A model generated the notes under the pieces. The model worked only from the letters and a program-made list of their open reading frames with translations, did not search any database and was not told the DNA's origin. 64,000 nucleotides of DNA from Streptococcus merionis DSM 19192 (GTDB lineage: Bacteria; Bacillota; Bacilli; Lactobacillales; Streptococcaceae), in NCBI RefSeq assembly GCF_000380085.1, contig NZ_KB904540.1, positions 23,686-87,685 on the forward strand, in the 5' to 3' direction. Shown piece by piece: positions 12,732 to 22,132 of this stretch (the stretch's first letter is position 1; each line of letters begins with the position of its first letter). The position numbers and the translations under genes were made by a program.

Positions 12732-12768
12732 CACTCACACTCCTTTCTCGTTTCATAACTATTTCTAC

Positions 12769-14274
12769 TTAGTTGTAGGAAGATTCTTCCTTAAAGGTAC
12801 GAATGGCCGCATCCAAAAGCGCTTCGTCTGGCAAATCCTTAGTCTGACGAATATGACTCAAAAGATCATCGTGACGCAGGTCAAAGTAGTCGTACAAGGC
12901 GCGCTCAAATTCTGCAATATCTTGTACCGGTACAGTGTCTAAGAAACCATGAGTCAAGCAATAGAGGATCAACACCTGCTTTTCTACAGGAATTGGCGCA
13001 TGTAACGGCTGTTTGAGGACCTCGATCGTGCGGCGACCACGATTAAGCTTAGCCTGAGTTGCTGCGTCTAAGTCAGATCCGAACTGCGTAAAGGCTTCGA
13101 GTTCACGATAAGAAGCCAAGTCAATCCGCAAGGTCCCAGCAACTTTTTTCATGGCCTTAATCTGAGCCGATCCCCCAACACGAGACACCGAAGACCCTGC
13201 ATCCACCGCAGGGCGTATACCAGAATTAAAGAGGTTGTCTTTAAGGAAAATTTGACCATCTGTAATGGATATCACATTGGTTGCGATATAGGCAGAGATG
13301 TCACCAGCCTGCGTTTCAATAAATGGCAAGGCCGTAATCGAGCCTCCGCCCAGTTCGTCTGAAACTTTGGCTGAACGCTCCAATAGACGACTATGAAGGT
13401 AAAAGACATCTCCGGGATAAGCCTCGCGTCCTGGTGGACGACGTAGCAAGAGAGACAACTCACGGTAGGCGACTGCCTGTTTGGATAAGTCATCATAAAC
13501 GATGAGGACATGCTTGCCTTGATACATAAATTCCTCTGCCATAGCTACACCAGAATATGGAGCAAGGAAAAGCAAGGGCGAGGGTTGTGAAGCTGAAGCG
13601 GTCACAACAATCGTGTAATCCAAGGCTCCATAACGGCGCAAGGTTTCCACCTGAGTTCGAACAGTAGACTCTTTCTGACCGATCGCCACATAAATACAGA
13701 TCATATTCTGATCTTTTTGGTTGAGAATCGCATCAATAGCAATAGAGGTCTTCCCAGTCTGGCGATCTCCAATAACCAACTCCCGCTGGCCACGACCAAT
13801 CGGAACTAGAGCATCAATAGCCTTGATCCCTGTTTGAAGAGGCTCTTTAACAGACTTACGCTGCATAACACCAGGAGCCGGTGCTTCAATCGGACGCGTC
13901 CTCTTAGCCTTAATAGGCCCCAAACCATCAACTGGCTGGCCAAGAGGATTCACAACGCGGCCCACAAGGGCTTCACCGACAGGGACTTCCATGATTTTAC
14001 CAGTTCTGGAAACAACATCCCCCTCACGAATACCAGCAAAATCACCGAGAATGATAATCCCGACATCATTACTTTCCAAGTTTTGAGCCATCCCAAAAGA
14101 GCCATTACTAAAACGCAAAAGCTCTCCACTCATAGCATTGTCAAGCCCCTGCGCACGCGCAATCCCGTCACCAACATAAGTAACGATACCTGTTTCAGTG
14201 ACATTAAAACTTGGTGTAAATTGATCCAATTGCTGCTTGATCAAAGCAGAAATTTCTTGTGTGTTAATAGACAA
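12769..14274 (-). CDS. atpA: F0F1 ATP synthase subunit alpha (TTG start)
   Basis: The regulatory nucleotide-binding subunit of F1, 501 residues. Walker A GDRQTGKT is at residues 169-176. The conserved blocks [18 protein letters not shown] (here [14 protein letters not shown]) and [15 protein letters not shown] are present. Translation appears to begin at a TTG (14272-14274), with AGGAAG about 10 bases upstream; no ATG or GTG fits the family N-terminus ([15 protein letters not shown]). It begins 14 bp after atpH. The TTG may lower initiation, although F1 needs three alpha copies. Confidence 0.96.
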   Translation of the reverse strand: MSINTQEISALIKQQLDQFTPSFNVTETGIVTYVGDGIARAQGLDNAMSGELLRFSNGSFGMAQNLESNDVGIIILGDFAGIREGDVVSRTGKIMEVPVGEALVGRVVNPLGQPVDGLGPIKAKRTRPIEAPAPGVMQRKSVKEPLQTGIKAIDALVPIGRGQRELVIGDRQTGKTSIAIDAILNQKDQNMICIYVAIGQKESTVRTQVETLRRYGALDYTIVVTASASQPSPLLFLAPYSGVAMAEEFMYQGKHVLIVYDDLSKQAVAYRELSLLLRRPPGREAYPGDVFYLHSRLLERSAKVSDELGGGSITALPFIETQAGDISAYIATNVISITDGQIFLKDNLFNSGIRPAVDAGSSVSRVGGSAQIKAMKKVAGTLRIDLASYRELEAFTQFGSDLDAATQAKLNRGRRTIEVLKQPLHAPIPVEKQVLILYCLTHGFLDTVPVQDIAEFERALYDYFDLRHDDLLSHIRQTKDLPDEALLDAAIRTFKEESSYN

Positions 14275-14288
14275 AACGACACCACTTC

Positions 14289-14825
14289 CTATTTCATCTC
14301 ATTTTGGACATTTTGCAATTGATGGCGAACGCTAGCATCAATCACCTTGTGATTGACCTCAACGATAAAACCACCCAAAATCTCCGGCTTGATCTCTTCA
14401 ATCACACGGCGAACTTTCAAGCCTAAAAGCCCTTCCGTCTTAGCAATCAACTGCAACTTTTGACTAGAAGTCAAAGGAACGACTGTTGATACTTTCATGT
14501 CATATTGCCCCATCGCAGCCTGCGAATGGTGAACCACCTCAGCGAGACTGACATAGACCAAATCGTACTCCTTTTTTAAAATAATTTGGTCAAAAAAGGT
14601 TGCCAGGATTGGCGACACTTCCTGTTGAAACAGGTGCAAGATGTTTTCCTTATCCTTCTCAGGAATCGTGTTGTTGGCAAAGAATTTTTCCAGGTGTTGC
14701 TGATCAAAAACGCTTAAAACCTGACCAACCTCTTTGAAAAAGCTTGCCAGGTTCCCTGAAGTTCTTGCTTCGCGGACCAAACGTTGAGAATAGGACAAGG
14801 CCTGCTCATATCGGTTTGCTTCCAT
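14289..14825 (-). CDS. atpH: F0F1 ATP synthase subunit delta
   Basis: A 178-residue delta subunit (OSCP-like) that links the peripheral stalk to the top of F1. It has an N-terminal six-helix domain ([16 protein letters not shown]) and a C-terminal domain containing [20 protein letters not shown] and [14 protein letters not shown], both typical. The start lies 1 bp after the atpF stop (TAAGATGG), so the two are probably translationally coupled. It is 14 bp before atpA. Confidence 0.95.
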   Translation of the reverse strand: MEANRYEQALSYSQRLVREARTSGNLASFFKEVGQVLSVFDQQHLEKFFANNTIPEKDKENILHLFQQEVSPILATFFDQIILKKEYDLVYVSLAEVVHHSQAAMGQYDMKVSTVVPLTSSQKLQLIAKTEGLLGLKVRRVIEEIKPEILGGFIVEVNHKVIDASVRHQLQNVQNEMK

Positions 14826-14826
14826 C

Positions 14827-15327
14827 TTATTCTCCTAATTTCGCAATGTAGCGGTCAATCAATTCGCTCTGACCAGCTGGGTCTAGCTCTTTCATCAAGA
14901 TCTGCTGAGCCAACTCCAGTGACATTTCTGACACTTCGTCGCGCATAGAAGCCATTGCTTCTGCGCGGTTTCTGGCAGTATCACGTTCAGCTTTTGCTTT
15001 CATCTCATCAATCTGCTTTTCAGCATCAGAAACCATACGGTTTTTCATCGACTCGCCCGTTTGTTTAGCTTCTAGCAAAATCCCATCTGCTACTTTGCGG
15101 ACTTCTGTTAGTGCTTCCTGACGCTGCTTGACCAAGTCTGTTGCTTCTGCCTTGGCTTTCTCAGCCCGTTCTATCTCACCAGTGATATAGGCTGCACGCT
15201 TTTCAAAAATACCTGTGATTTTTGACCAAGCAAAAAGGCGCAAAAGCACAAAAAGCAAGATGAAAGCCCCTGTCACAATGATAAAATGACCAAGCATATT
15301 ACTCAATGCGGTTGCTCCAATAGTCAT
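14827..15327 (-). CDS. atpF: F0F1 ATP synthase subunit b
   Basis: A 166-residue b subunit. One N-terminal membrane helix (residues about 8-30, LGHFIIVTGAFILLFVLLRLF) is followed by a long charged helix (GEIERAEKAKAEATDLVKQR) that forms the peripheral stalk. The ATG at 15327 (MTIGATA) is preferred to an in-frame start 9 codons upstream because AAAGGAA lies 8 bases before it. It is separated from atpB by 294 bp. This is unusually wide for this operon and is largely a repeat element. Confidence 0.95.
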   Translation of the reverse strand: MTIGATALSNMLGHFIIVTGAFILLFVLLRLFAWSKITGIFEKRAAYITGEIERAEKAKAEATDLVKQRQEALTEVRKVADGILLEAKQTGESMKNRMVSDAEKQIDEMKAKAERDTARNRAEAMASMRDEVSEMSLELAQQILMKELDPAGQSELIDRYIAKLGE

Positions 15328-15456
15328 AGTTCTATTTCCTTTCAATTCAATCACATACGCTTCTCAAAAATCTGACCTTGAGAAGCTCTATTTACATCTC
15401 AACACCTTCATTCAAGACATTTTCGCTACTCATCTTCGTCTTTTAAAAATCCCCTC

Positions 15457-15563
15457 AGTATTCAAAGAAAATCAAAAATAGACTAGGCGACGATATGCAG
15501 ACAGCACTGGCGTACGGCAAGCTGAAATCAACGACGTATAGGTTTGATTTTCAAAGAGTATTC
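15457..15563. repeat. Dispersed repeat inserted between atpB and atpF
   Basis: This 107-bp element has imperfect inverted ends (AGTATTCAAAGAAAATCAAA and TTTGATTTTCAAAGAGTATT). It belongs with the copies at 3717, 16608 and 51361. It occupies the 294-bp gap between atpB and atpF. A separate hairpin, CTTCTCAA/TTGAGAAG (15360-15385), lies nearer atpF. Confidence 0.65.
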
Positions 15564-15621
15564 ATCTCGAAAACGTTCTCTTGAGTCAAGTATCTTATCT
15601 TATAGATGGAGGCTTTGCTTT

Positions 15622-16344
15622 TTAAGACTCTTTTTCTGAATGGTGTTTAATCTTTTTACCTAGATACATAGACGCCAAAAGGACAAAAACATAAGCCTGA
15701 AGGCAGGAGATAAAGACGGAGAAGGCAATCCACAAAAGACTTAGCAAGAAGCTAATCGGACCTGTCAAAACATTAACCTTAGACATCTGGATAATCAGGT
15801 CAATGACAACTTCACCCGCATAGATATTCCCAAATAAACGCAATCCCAATGATAAAAAGTTGGTAAATTCTTCCAGAACATTGAAGAAAGTCATGGCTGG
15901 CGGTGTGATGAATTCTTTAAAATACCCCTTAACCCCATTGATCTTGAGGGATTGGTAGTTGTTATAGAGCGTAATCATCAAGGACAAACCGAGAGCGTAG
16001 TACATATTAGCCGTCGGAGACATCCAGTAACTGAGCTCATGATGTCCTTCAATCTTAGCCACTAACCCTAAGTTATTAGCAACCAGCAAAAAGGTAAAGA
16101 GGGTAAAGTAAAAGAGCGAGTACTGTCTGGCGTAAGTTTGCCCTAAATTTGGTGCTGTGACACCAATGACAAAATCATAAACCCATTCAAGGACATTTTG
16201 TTTGCCTTTGGGTTTGAGTTGCATATCACGACTGGCCCAGAGCACCAAGAAAAACACCAAAAACACTGTCAAGAGTGTCATGGCCAAAATGGTCAGGTCA
16301 AAGGTGATTGGACCAAGTTCGAGCTGGGGAGTGTGTGATTCCAA
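15622..16344 (-). CDS. atpB: F0F1 ATP synthase subunit a
   Basis: A 240-residue integral membrane protein that forms the proton half-channels against the c-ring. About five or six hydrophobic helices are visible. The essential Arg is at residue 169 in SLGLRLFGNIYAGE, with a further conserved region near the C-terminus (SCLQAYVFVLLASMYL). It starts 38 bp after atpE. The e-before-a gene order is the one found in streptococci. Confidence 0.96.
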   Translation of the reverse strand: MESHTPQLELGPITFDLTILAMTLLTVFLVFFLVLWASRDMQLKPKGKQNVLEWVYDFVIGVTAPNLGQTYARQYSLFYFTLFTFLLVANNLGLVAKIEGHHELSYWMSPTANMYYALGLSLMITLYNNYQSLKINGVKGYFKEFITPPAMTFFNVLEEFTNFLSLGLRLFGNIYAGEVVIDLIIQMSKVNVLTGPISFLLSLLWIAFSVFISCLQAYVFVLLASMYLGKKIKHHSEKES

Positions 16345-16382
16345 TGGAGACCTCCTTTTCTTCCAAATTGGGCTTCATCAAC

Positions 16383-16583
16383 CTACTTGAGGACAAAGGC
16401 CATGGCTAAGGTGATAAAGTATGAACCCTCAATAAAGGCAACCCCAACGAAAAGTGTTGTGAAGAGCTTGTCATACATTTCAGGCTGACGTGCTGCTGCC
16501 GTGAAGAATCGACTCACCATGGTACCAACACCGATACCAACACCAAGTGTTGCTAGACCAAGCGCGAGAATTCCTAAGTTCAT
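16383..16583 (-). CDS. atpE: F0F1 ATP synthase subunit c
   Basis: A 66-residue proteolipid of the rotating c-ring with two membrane helices joined by the polar loop ARQPE (residues 31-35). The proton-binding carboxylate is Glu52 (FIEGSY). The ATG at 16583 (MNLGILALGL) fits the family; an in-frame start 5 codons upstream lacks support, and GGAGG precedes the chosen start. It is the first gene of the atp operon, with a leader of over 300 bases that includes a repeat. Confidence 0.96.
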   Translation of the reverse strand: MNLGILALGLATLGVGIGVGTMVSRFFTAAARQPEMYDKLFTTLFVGVAFIEGSYFITLAMAFVLK

Positions 16584-16607
16584 AATGTTTTCCTCCAAGT
16601 TTTAAAG

Positions 16608-16900
16608 TGATACTCAAAGAAGCTCAAAAGCAGACCACAAAATACGGTCTTAAAAGCTAAATTTAGCTTCGTCTGACTAGAACCGTAGACATCTGGGTTT
16701 CCTTCGATCTCATCTGTGAAAACCTAGTCGTCTTGGTTGGGGCGATGAGGCTGGGCCAAGCACACAATCTCATTTTTATGGATTGAATAGTTTGACGCAG
16801 CCATTTTTCATCGCTTTTCTAACGCTCTTAATATCTTGTGGGCTTAAAGTCCATCAAGAGGAGTTGAACGATCTGTCCTTTTGATGTTCAAAGAGTATTA
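16608..16900. repeat. Dispersed repeat in the leader of the atp operon
   Basis: The element runs from TGATACTCAAAGAAGCTCAAAAG to CTTTTGATGTTCAAAGAGTATTA, about 293 bp with inverted ends. It lies entirely between the atp promoter and atpE. The centre contains TTTGACGCAG, a phrase also present at 20529-20538. It is transcribed as part of the atp mRNA, so it forms or disrupts leader structure. Confidence 0.65.
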
Positions 16901-16916
16901 AAGTTTTTACTTCCCT

Positions 16917-16970
16917 AGTGTAGTCCTATTTTTAATCAATGTCAACCAAAATAAAGCAGAAAGCGCTTTA
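16917..16970 (-). promoter_or_regulatory. Promoter of the atp operon with adjacent cre-like palindrome
   Basis: Minus-strand TTGACA (16940-16945), spacer 17, TACACT (16917-16922). AAAGCGCTTT (16960-16969), inside AGAAAGCGCTTTAT, is a perfect 10-bp palindrome that matches the CcpA cre consensus at 12 of 14 positions and lies 12-25 bp upstream of the -35. No other promoter of this quality is seen before atpE. Confidence 0.75.
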
Positions 16971-17125
16971 TAACGGATGAATGACTATTCTGAATTTAGG
17001 AATGGCAAAAAGCAAGGCACTGACAGTAATCGTTTAGTTATGGCCTGCGTTTCATTATGTGTGAAACCTCTATGAGCCGATAGAAATGATCATTTGTCAA
17101 GTGAAGATGCTTAAAAGGCAGACAT

Positions 17126-17156
17126 ATAAAAAGCCCTTTAGCAGCAGCTAAAAGAC
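17126..17156 (-). terminator. Intrinsic terminator after the map / YihY-SerB unit
   Basis: On the minus strand CTTTTAGC-TGCTGC-TAAAGGG forms a short stem followed by CTTTTTATAT. It lies about 100 bases downstream of the fusion gene stop. The rest of 16971-17257 shows no coding frame. Confidence 0.5.
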
Positions 17157-17257
17157 ATGTTTTAAATCGTTTTTTATTTAGTTTCTTTTGAGTTATTTCA
17201 TTCATTTACCAAGGTCAGGTCAGACTTTCATTTAACTGCAAAAGAGAAAATACCTTT

Positions 17258-18841
17258 TCACACATTTGCCTTAGCAGGCTTAATCTCATCCAGAAGTGTT
17301 ATCACCTGATAAAGGTCGTATTCATTGATTTGATAGGGTGCTAGAGCGCGCACAATCGGCTTAGCATTGAAAGCGATTCCGATACCTGCTGCCTCAATCA
17401 TAGGCAGGTCATTGGCCCCGTCACCCATGGCAATCGTCTCTGAAAGCTCAAGCTTATTCTCAGCTGCCCAAGCTTGCAACATGGCCACTTTAGTAGCTTT
17501 GGTCACCACTTCTCCCTCAGTTCGGCCAGTCAAAACACCGTCTCTCACTTCCAAACGGTTCGCCTTAACATAATCAATCCCTAACTCTTTGGCGATAGGG
17601 TCAATATTTTCATGAAAACCACCTGAAACCAAACCAATCTTGTAGCCTCTAGCATGTAACTCATCAATCAACTCCTTGGCCCCTCTAGTTAGGGTCATCT
17701 GCTTGACGACGGTATCAAAAATCGTCTCCGGAAGCCCCTTAAGCAGGGCAACTCGCTCCCTCAAGGCTTCCTCGTAATCCAAATCTCCCTGCATAGCAAG
17801 CTCAGTAATGGCCGCCATCTGCTCACCAACACCAGCTAAATCTCCCAGAATATCGATGGCCTCTTCCATCACCAAGGTACTGTCAACATCCATCACCAAA
17901 AGACCTTGAACACCACGCACTTTATTCCCACGTTTACGCCTAAATTTCTGGAACTTCTCAATGATTCCTGCAATCGTCCCGCGTCTTGGGGTAAATGTCG
18001 GCTCATCTAATTTCTGATAAGAAGCATTCAGAATAGCCCCGATAATCAAAATTTGAGCAATTAAGATAAACCAGACCATGACCAAAAGCAAAACGACATA
18101 AGACACCAGCTGGAAGTTTTCAAACTTATTCATGTACTGGCTCAAATAAAGAGAAACCAAGTTCGTTGTTGCTGTCAAAACAATCACTACAAAGAGCGTT
18201 CCCGGCAAGACATAACGGATTTTTTTGATTCTCACATTTGGCAAAATATAGTACAAAAGGAAGATGACAAAGATAAAACCAAGGTAAATCAGCGGTTGCG
18301 TCCAAGAAAGCATCCGTTGGAAAAAGTCTAAATCAATATCAATGTACCGGTGAATAAAATTGATAATCGTCTCACCAAAAAATCCAACTGAAATCAGTAA
18401 AAAGAGCATGACTTGAAGAACAAGACCAATCAAAATCCCAACTAATCGCCCAACAATCAGATCTCGGTGTTGCTCAACACCGTAAGCTTTGTTAAAGGCT
18501 TTTTGCAGGATAATCATGGACTGCGAAAAGGTCCACAAGGCTGTCGCAATGGAGATTCCCAACCATCCAGATGATGGATTGGTCAGGATACTCTCAACGA
18601 TACCACTGATATTTTCAAAGACTTCTTTAGGTAAGGTTGTCTGTAAAAAACCGAGAACATCATTCACATTGATTTGTAAAAAGGGAAGAGCAGCACTGAG
18701 CAAAAACAACAATGGAAAAGCGGCAACCAAGAAATAGTAGGCGACTGCAATGCTAGACAAGTCAATATCTGCCCCTTGATAAAATCTGATAAAATACTGG
18801 ACAAAGGGATAGTTGGTGATTTTCTGGACAAGTGCTTTCAT
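17258..18841 (-). CDS. YihY-family membrane protein fused to phosphoserine phosphatase SerB
   Basis: One uninterrupted 527-residue frame. Residues 1-about 275 are a YihY/BrkB-type integral membrane protein (six hydrophobic segments; AYYFLVAAFPLLFLL; ALWTFSQSMIILQKAFNKAYG). Residues 282-312 are a basic linker (RGNKVRG). Residues about 313-527 are a full-length SerB of the HAD superfamily: nucleophile motif DVDST (Asp318, Asp320), LVSGGF (402-407) and GDGANDLPMI (473-482). SerB dephosphorylates 3-phosphoserine, the last step of serine synthesis; the function of YihY proteins is unsettled. A GTG at codon 308 (17920) could start a separate SerB. The gene follows map by 9 bp. I know these as separate proteins, so the fusion is unusual. 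Confidence 0.9.
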   Translation of the reverse strand: MKALVQKITNYPFVQYFIRFYQGADIDLSSIAVAYYFLVAAFPLLFLLSAALPFLQINVNDVLGFLQTTLPKEVFENISGIVESILTNPSSGWLGISIATALWTFSQSMIILQKAFNKAYGVEQHRDLIVGRLVGILIGLVLQVMLFLLISVGFFGETIINFIHRYIDIDLDFFQRMLSWTQPLIYLGFIFVIFLLYYILPNVRIKKIRYVLPGTLFVVIVLTATTNLVSLYLSQYMNKFENFQLVSYVVLLLVMVWFILIAQILIIGAILNASYQKLDEPTFTPRRGTIAGIIEKFQKFRRKRGNKVRGVQGLLVMDVDSTLVMEEAIDILGDLAGVGEQMAAITELAMQGDLDYEEALRERVALLKGLPETIFDTVVKQMTLTRGAKELIDELHARGYKIGLVSGGFHENIDPIAKELGIDYVKANRLEVRDGVLTGRTEGEVVTKATKVAMLQAWAAENKLELSETIAMGDGANDLPMIEAAGIGIAFNAKPIVRALAPYQINEYDLYQVITLLDEIKPAKANV

Positions 18842-18850
18842 GACAATCTC

Positions 18851-19711
18851 CTAGTAAGTACCTTCTTCTCCTTGGCTAGTCAAAATAATTGGGCCACCTT
18901 TAGTGATGACAAATTGGTGTTCATACTGGCAAGATAGGCCACCGTCAATGGTTTTATGAGCCCAGCCCGTTTCCATATCCGTATCAATTTCCCAAGTTCC
19001 TGTATTGATCATCGGCTCGATGGTCAAGACCATGCCCTCACGTAAACGCAGACCACGGCCTGCTTTGCCATAATGAGGTACCATCGGCTCCTCATGCATG
19101 GTTGGACCAACCCCGTGACCAACTAGATCACGAACGACACCGTAACCTTGTTTTTCTGCATGTTCCTGAATCGCTGCACCGATGTCCCCAATACGATTGC
19201 CAACAACGGCCTTTTCAATCCCGATATAGAGGCATTCTTTGGTCACCTGCATGAGGTTTTTTACCTCGTCAGAGACTTGACCAACCTCATAAGCCCAGCA
19301 AGAATCCGCTAAGCCGCCACTGTATGATTGGGTGTGTTGCTTCATGGCACTCACATTGTCAAAGTCAAGTTTAGAAACATCAAGAACAGCCTTATCTAAA
19401 GGTTCTGATAAGACCATATCCACCTTGAGCAAGTCACCATCTTGGAGAATGTAGTGACGCGGAAAGGCATGGGCGACCTCGTCATTAAGGCCACAACAAG
19501 TCGCATAAGGATAGTCCATCACTTGACCGTCTACACCGATTTGCAAAGGCAGAACATTTTCTTCCTTACAACGGCGACGAACGTACTCTTCTACCTCCCA
19601 CAGGTCAAGCCCCGGTTTAATGAGGTCACGCAGACCAATATGAATGCTAGCAAGAAAGTCGCCAGCTCGGTCCATGGCTTCAATTTCACGCGCTGATTTA
19701 ATGGTAATCAT
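18851..19711 (-). CDS. map: Methionine aminopeptidase, type I
   Basis: A 286-residue metalloprotease that removes the initiator Met from nascent proteins in the cytoplasm. The pita-bread fold signature blocks are present: NDEVAHAFP, KVDMVLSEPLDK, GHGVGPTMHEEPMVPHYG and TIEPMINTG, which carry the metal ligands. A streptococcal insertion (KLDFDNVSAMKQHTQSYSGG) splits the region between the first metal-binding Asp residues. The gene starts 3 bp after the acetyltransferase stop and ends 9 bp before the YihY-SerB gene. Confidence 0.94.
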   Translation of the reverse strand: MITIKSAREIEAMDRAGDFLASIHIGLRDLIKPGLDLWEVEEYVRRRCKEENVLPLQIGVDGQVMDYPYATCCGLNDEVAHAFPRHYILQDGDLLKVDMVLSEPLDKAVLDVSKLDFDNVSAMKQHTQSYSGGLADSCWAYEVGQVSDEVKNLMQVTKECLYIGIEKAVVGNRIGDIGAAIQEHAEKQGYGVVRDLVGHGVGPTMHEEPMVPHYGKAGRGLRLREGMVLTIEPMINTGTWEIDTDMETGWAHKTIDGGLSCQYEHQFVITKGGPIILTSQGEEGTY

Positions 19712-19714
19712 CCC

Positions 19715-20278
19715 TTATCCCTCTTTCTTTTTGATCAAATCGTAATCTGTTTTACTTAACACATAATCGTTAAACGTTCGTACACGGTGGGAATGCCGAT
19801 CACTCCCCTTATACTGCCTGAGCAACTGAAAACCCAATTTTTGAGCTAAGGCCTGACTCGCTTTATTTTCCACATGCGTTTTAATGAAGAGCTGGCGCAG
19901 ACCCAGCTGGTTAAAGGCTAAAAAGACCAAGCCCTCCAAAGCTTCCGTCCCCAGCCCCTGTTGCCAAAACTCACGGTGCAAGAAGTAACCAATCTCTGCT
20001 TGCCCTGATTTGGCCTTAATATTTTCCAAACGGATGGAGCCAATCATGCGCCCACAGTTCTTTTCTTCAATGGCCCAAATGCCAAGAGGCTGGCGCATGA
20101 ACCCCTCAACCATGACCTGTCGGCAGAGTTCTAAGCAATCGATAGCTGGGTGCAAAAAGGTCGTGTTGTCCTCATCTGACATGATGTCAAAAAAATCTTT
20201 TCCATCCTGATAGACAAAGGGCCGTAAAATCAAGCGATTTGTCTCAAATCGGGCCCACTTGGCTAATTGTTCCCACAT
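19715..20278 (-). CDS. GNAT-family N-acetyltransferase (RimJ/RimL type)
   Basis: A 187-residue acetyltransferase of the GNAT fold. It opens with FETNRLILRPFVYQDGKDFFD and has the acetyl-CoA region QAEIGYFLHREFWQQGLGTEALEGLVFLAF followed by a RimJ-like NKASQALAQKLGF block. Such enzymes modify N-terminal amines of proteins or small molecules, and the acceptor cannot be told from sequence. It is the first gene of a tight unit with map and the YihY-SerB fusion; AGGAG precedes the ATG. Confidence 0.85.
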   Translation of the reverse strand: MWEQLAKWARFETNRLILRPFVYQDGKDFFDIMSDEDNTTFLHPAIDCLELCRQVMVEGFMRQPLGIWAIEEKNCGRMIGSIRLENIKAKSGQAEIGYFLHREFWQQGLGTEALEGLVFLAFNQLGLRQLFIKTHVENKASQALAQKLGFQLLRQYKGSDRHSHRVRTFNDYVLSKTDYDLIKKKEG

Positions 20279-20757
20279 ATCAATCTCCTATGATAATCTC
20301 TCACCAGCCTGTTTGACAGGAATGAAATCAGCTCCAACCAGCTAAAAAGCTGTGTTTTTTACTAATGGTTAACGTTGGAAAAGAGTAAAATTTCAGTGCT
20401 AAAGGCTGTCCAATCAGCCATCTGCAAAACGCATTAGCACAACAATTCAGCCTCTAACAAATCTTTCTGCTATAAATACAAGAGAAGAGACTGGGACAAG
20501 AGTCCTGTCTCCTCTTAACTATTTGAGATAGAACCATTTGACGCAGTAGTTAGGAATAAGGCTTGCTGGCTAAGTCGATCGGATTTTTCCCTGCACAGGC
20601 CATTAGGACAGTCTTTCCCACTTTCTCCCTTGTGTAATGGCTAGCATCTTTTAAACAAGTGAGCGAATCTCAACTTTTAAAACCTTATCCTAATTTTTAG
20701 AACCTGTGCTTACAAACAAGATGCTTAGAGCATAAGATTTCTTTTTTTGAACATCAC
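20279..20757. other. Non-coding gap between murA and the acetyltransferase gene, with a hairpin
   Basis: I see no credible gene in these 479 bp. A hairpin with arms AAGAGACtGGGAC / GTCCtGTCTCcTCTT lies at 20485-20516, with GACTGGGACA typical of streptococcal intergenic repeats. TTTGACGCAG (20529-20538) repeats a phrase from the atp leader element. One or both may serve as the murA terminator, but no clear T-run follows. Confidence 0.4.
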
Positions 20758-22020
20758 CTAGTCTTCTTCAATCAACTGAATATCAGCACCCAAGGCGCTT
20801 AGTTTTTCAATGATATTAGAGTAGCCACGAAGGATAAACTCCACATTAGAGATGATAGTCTCTCCCTGAGCCATCAAGCCCGCGATGACAAGCGCTGCTC
20901 CAGCACGGAGATCCGTTGCCTTAACCTCAGCCCCTTCAAGGCGCTTTCCACCTTGATAGGCAATGCGGTCGCCCTTAACCTCAATATCAGCTGACATGCG
21001 AGCTAATTCAGCCACATGGCCAATACGCTTTTCGTAAATGGTATCTTTGATCGTCGCTTGACCGTGTGCCTTTAACAAGAGTGGGGTCAAAGGCTGTTGC
21101 AAATCGGTTGCAAATCCTGGGTAGGGCGAGGTTTGGACATTGACCGCCTTGAGCGTTCCTTGTTCTTCCACAAAGATGCTATCCTCAGAAACGGTCATAC
21201 GAACTCCCATTTCCTCTAATTTAGCAATGAATGATTCCAAATGCTCGTAGAGGACATTCGTCACCCTGACCCCTTGGCCAACTGCCGCTGCCAGGGCAAC
21301 ATAGGTCCCAGCTTCAATGCGGTCTGGAATGACCTGATGGCGTGTTCCTGACAGACTTTCTACCCCTTCAATGGTAATCACATCGGTACCTGCTCCACGG
21401 ATACGAGCTCCCATATTATTGAGCAAAGTCGCGACATCAATGATTTCTGGTTCGCGGGCCGCATTTTCAATAACCGTCCGACCTTTAGCCTTTACTGCCG
21501 CCAAAATCGTATTAATGGTCGCTCCCACAGATACTGTATCCATGTAAATAGTTGCTCCGTACAGTTGACCATCTATAGCCTTCAAAGTCATGGTATCACC
21601 TTCATAGCTGATTTCTGCCCCCATAGCTTCAAAGGCCTTGAGGTGAAGGTCAATCGGACGAGGCCCCAAATCACAGCCGCCAGGTAATCCAACCGTTGCC
21701 GTACCAAAACGTCCTAGCAAGGAACCGTAAAAATAATAGGAGGCGCGCAAACTATTGATTTTACCGTAAGGCATGGGCATAGACTTAAGACCACTCGGAT
21801 CAATGGTCAGCGTCTCACCGTCTCTAGTCACGCTAACACCCATAATCTCAAGAATGGCAATCAAACTATCAACATCAGAAATATTGGGTACACCATCCAA
21901 AGTCACAATACCATCTGCCAAAATTGCCGCTGGCATCAGGGCAACGACCGAATTTTTAGCACCAGAAATGGTAATTTCTCCGCTCAACGGACGATTCCCA
22001 GTTATCTTAATTTTCTTCAT
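20758..22020 (-). CDS. murA: UDP-N-acetylglucosamine 1-carboxyvinyltransferase
   Basis: A 420-residue cytoplasmic enzyme. It transfers enolpyruvate from PEP to UDP-GlcNAc, the first committed step of peptidoglycan synthesis, and is the fosfomycin target. Lys22-Asn23 (SGAKNS) and the catalytic Cys116 ([11 protein letters not shown]) are present, as are RIEAGTY and the late GYSNIIEKL. The Cys implies fosfomycin sensitivity. Streptococci usually carry two MurA paralogues (MurA/MurZ); which this is cannot be decided here. It has an extended -10 (TGGTATAAT at 22069-22077) and a leader of about 40 bases without a clear Shine-Dalgarno sequence. Confidence 0.93.
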   Translation of the reverse strand: MKKIKITGNRPLSGEITISGAKNSVVALMPAAILADGIVTLDGVPNISDVDSLIAILEIMGVSVTRDGETLTIDPSGLKSMPMPYGKINSLRASYYFYGSLLGRFGTATVGLPGGCDLGPRPIDLHLKAFEAMGAEISYEGDTMTLKAIDGQLYGATIYMDTVSVGATINTILAAVKAKGRTVIENAAREPEIIDVATLLNNMGARIRGAGTDVITIEGVESLSGTRHQVIPDRIEAGTYVALAAAVGQGVRVTNVLYEHLESFIAKLEEMGVRMTVSEDSIFVEEQGTLKAVNVQTSPYPGFATDLQQPLTPLLLKAHGQATIKDTIYEKRIGHVAELARMSADIEVKGDRIAYQGGKRLEGAEVKATDLRAGAALVIAGLMAQGETIISNVEFILRGYSNIIEKLSALGADIQLIEED

Positions 22021-22132
22021 ACAAAAAACAATTCACTTTCACTACTGGATTAAAATACAGCACCCACTATTATACCATATTTCGTTAAATTATCCAGCAA
22101 CACTTTTTATTTTGAATTTTCGTAACCTTTTT

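Noticed and set aside
13834..14322. A 162-codon plus-strand frame opposite atpA/atpH
   Set aside because: Antisense shadow of conserved ATP synthase genes, with no translation signal.
22069..22077. murA as a third leaderless gene
   Set aside because: Its TGGTATAAT is about 48 bases before the ATG, leaving a leader of normal length even though no good Shine-Dalgarno sequence is seen.
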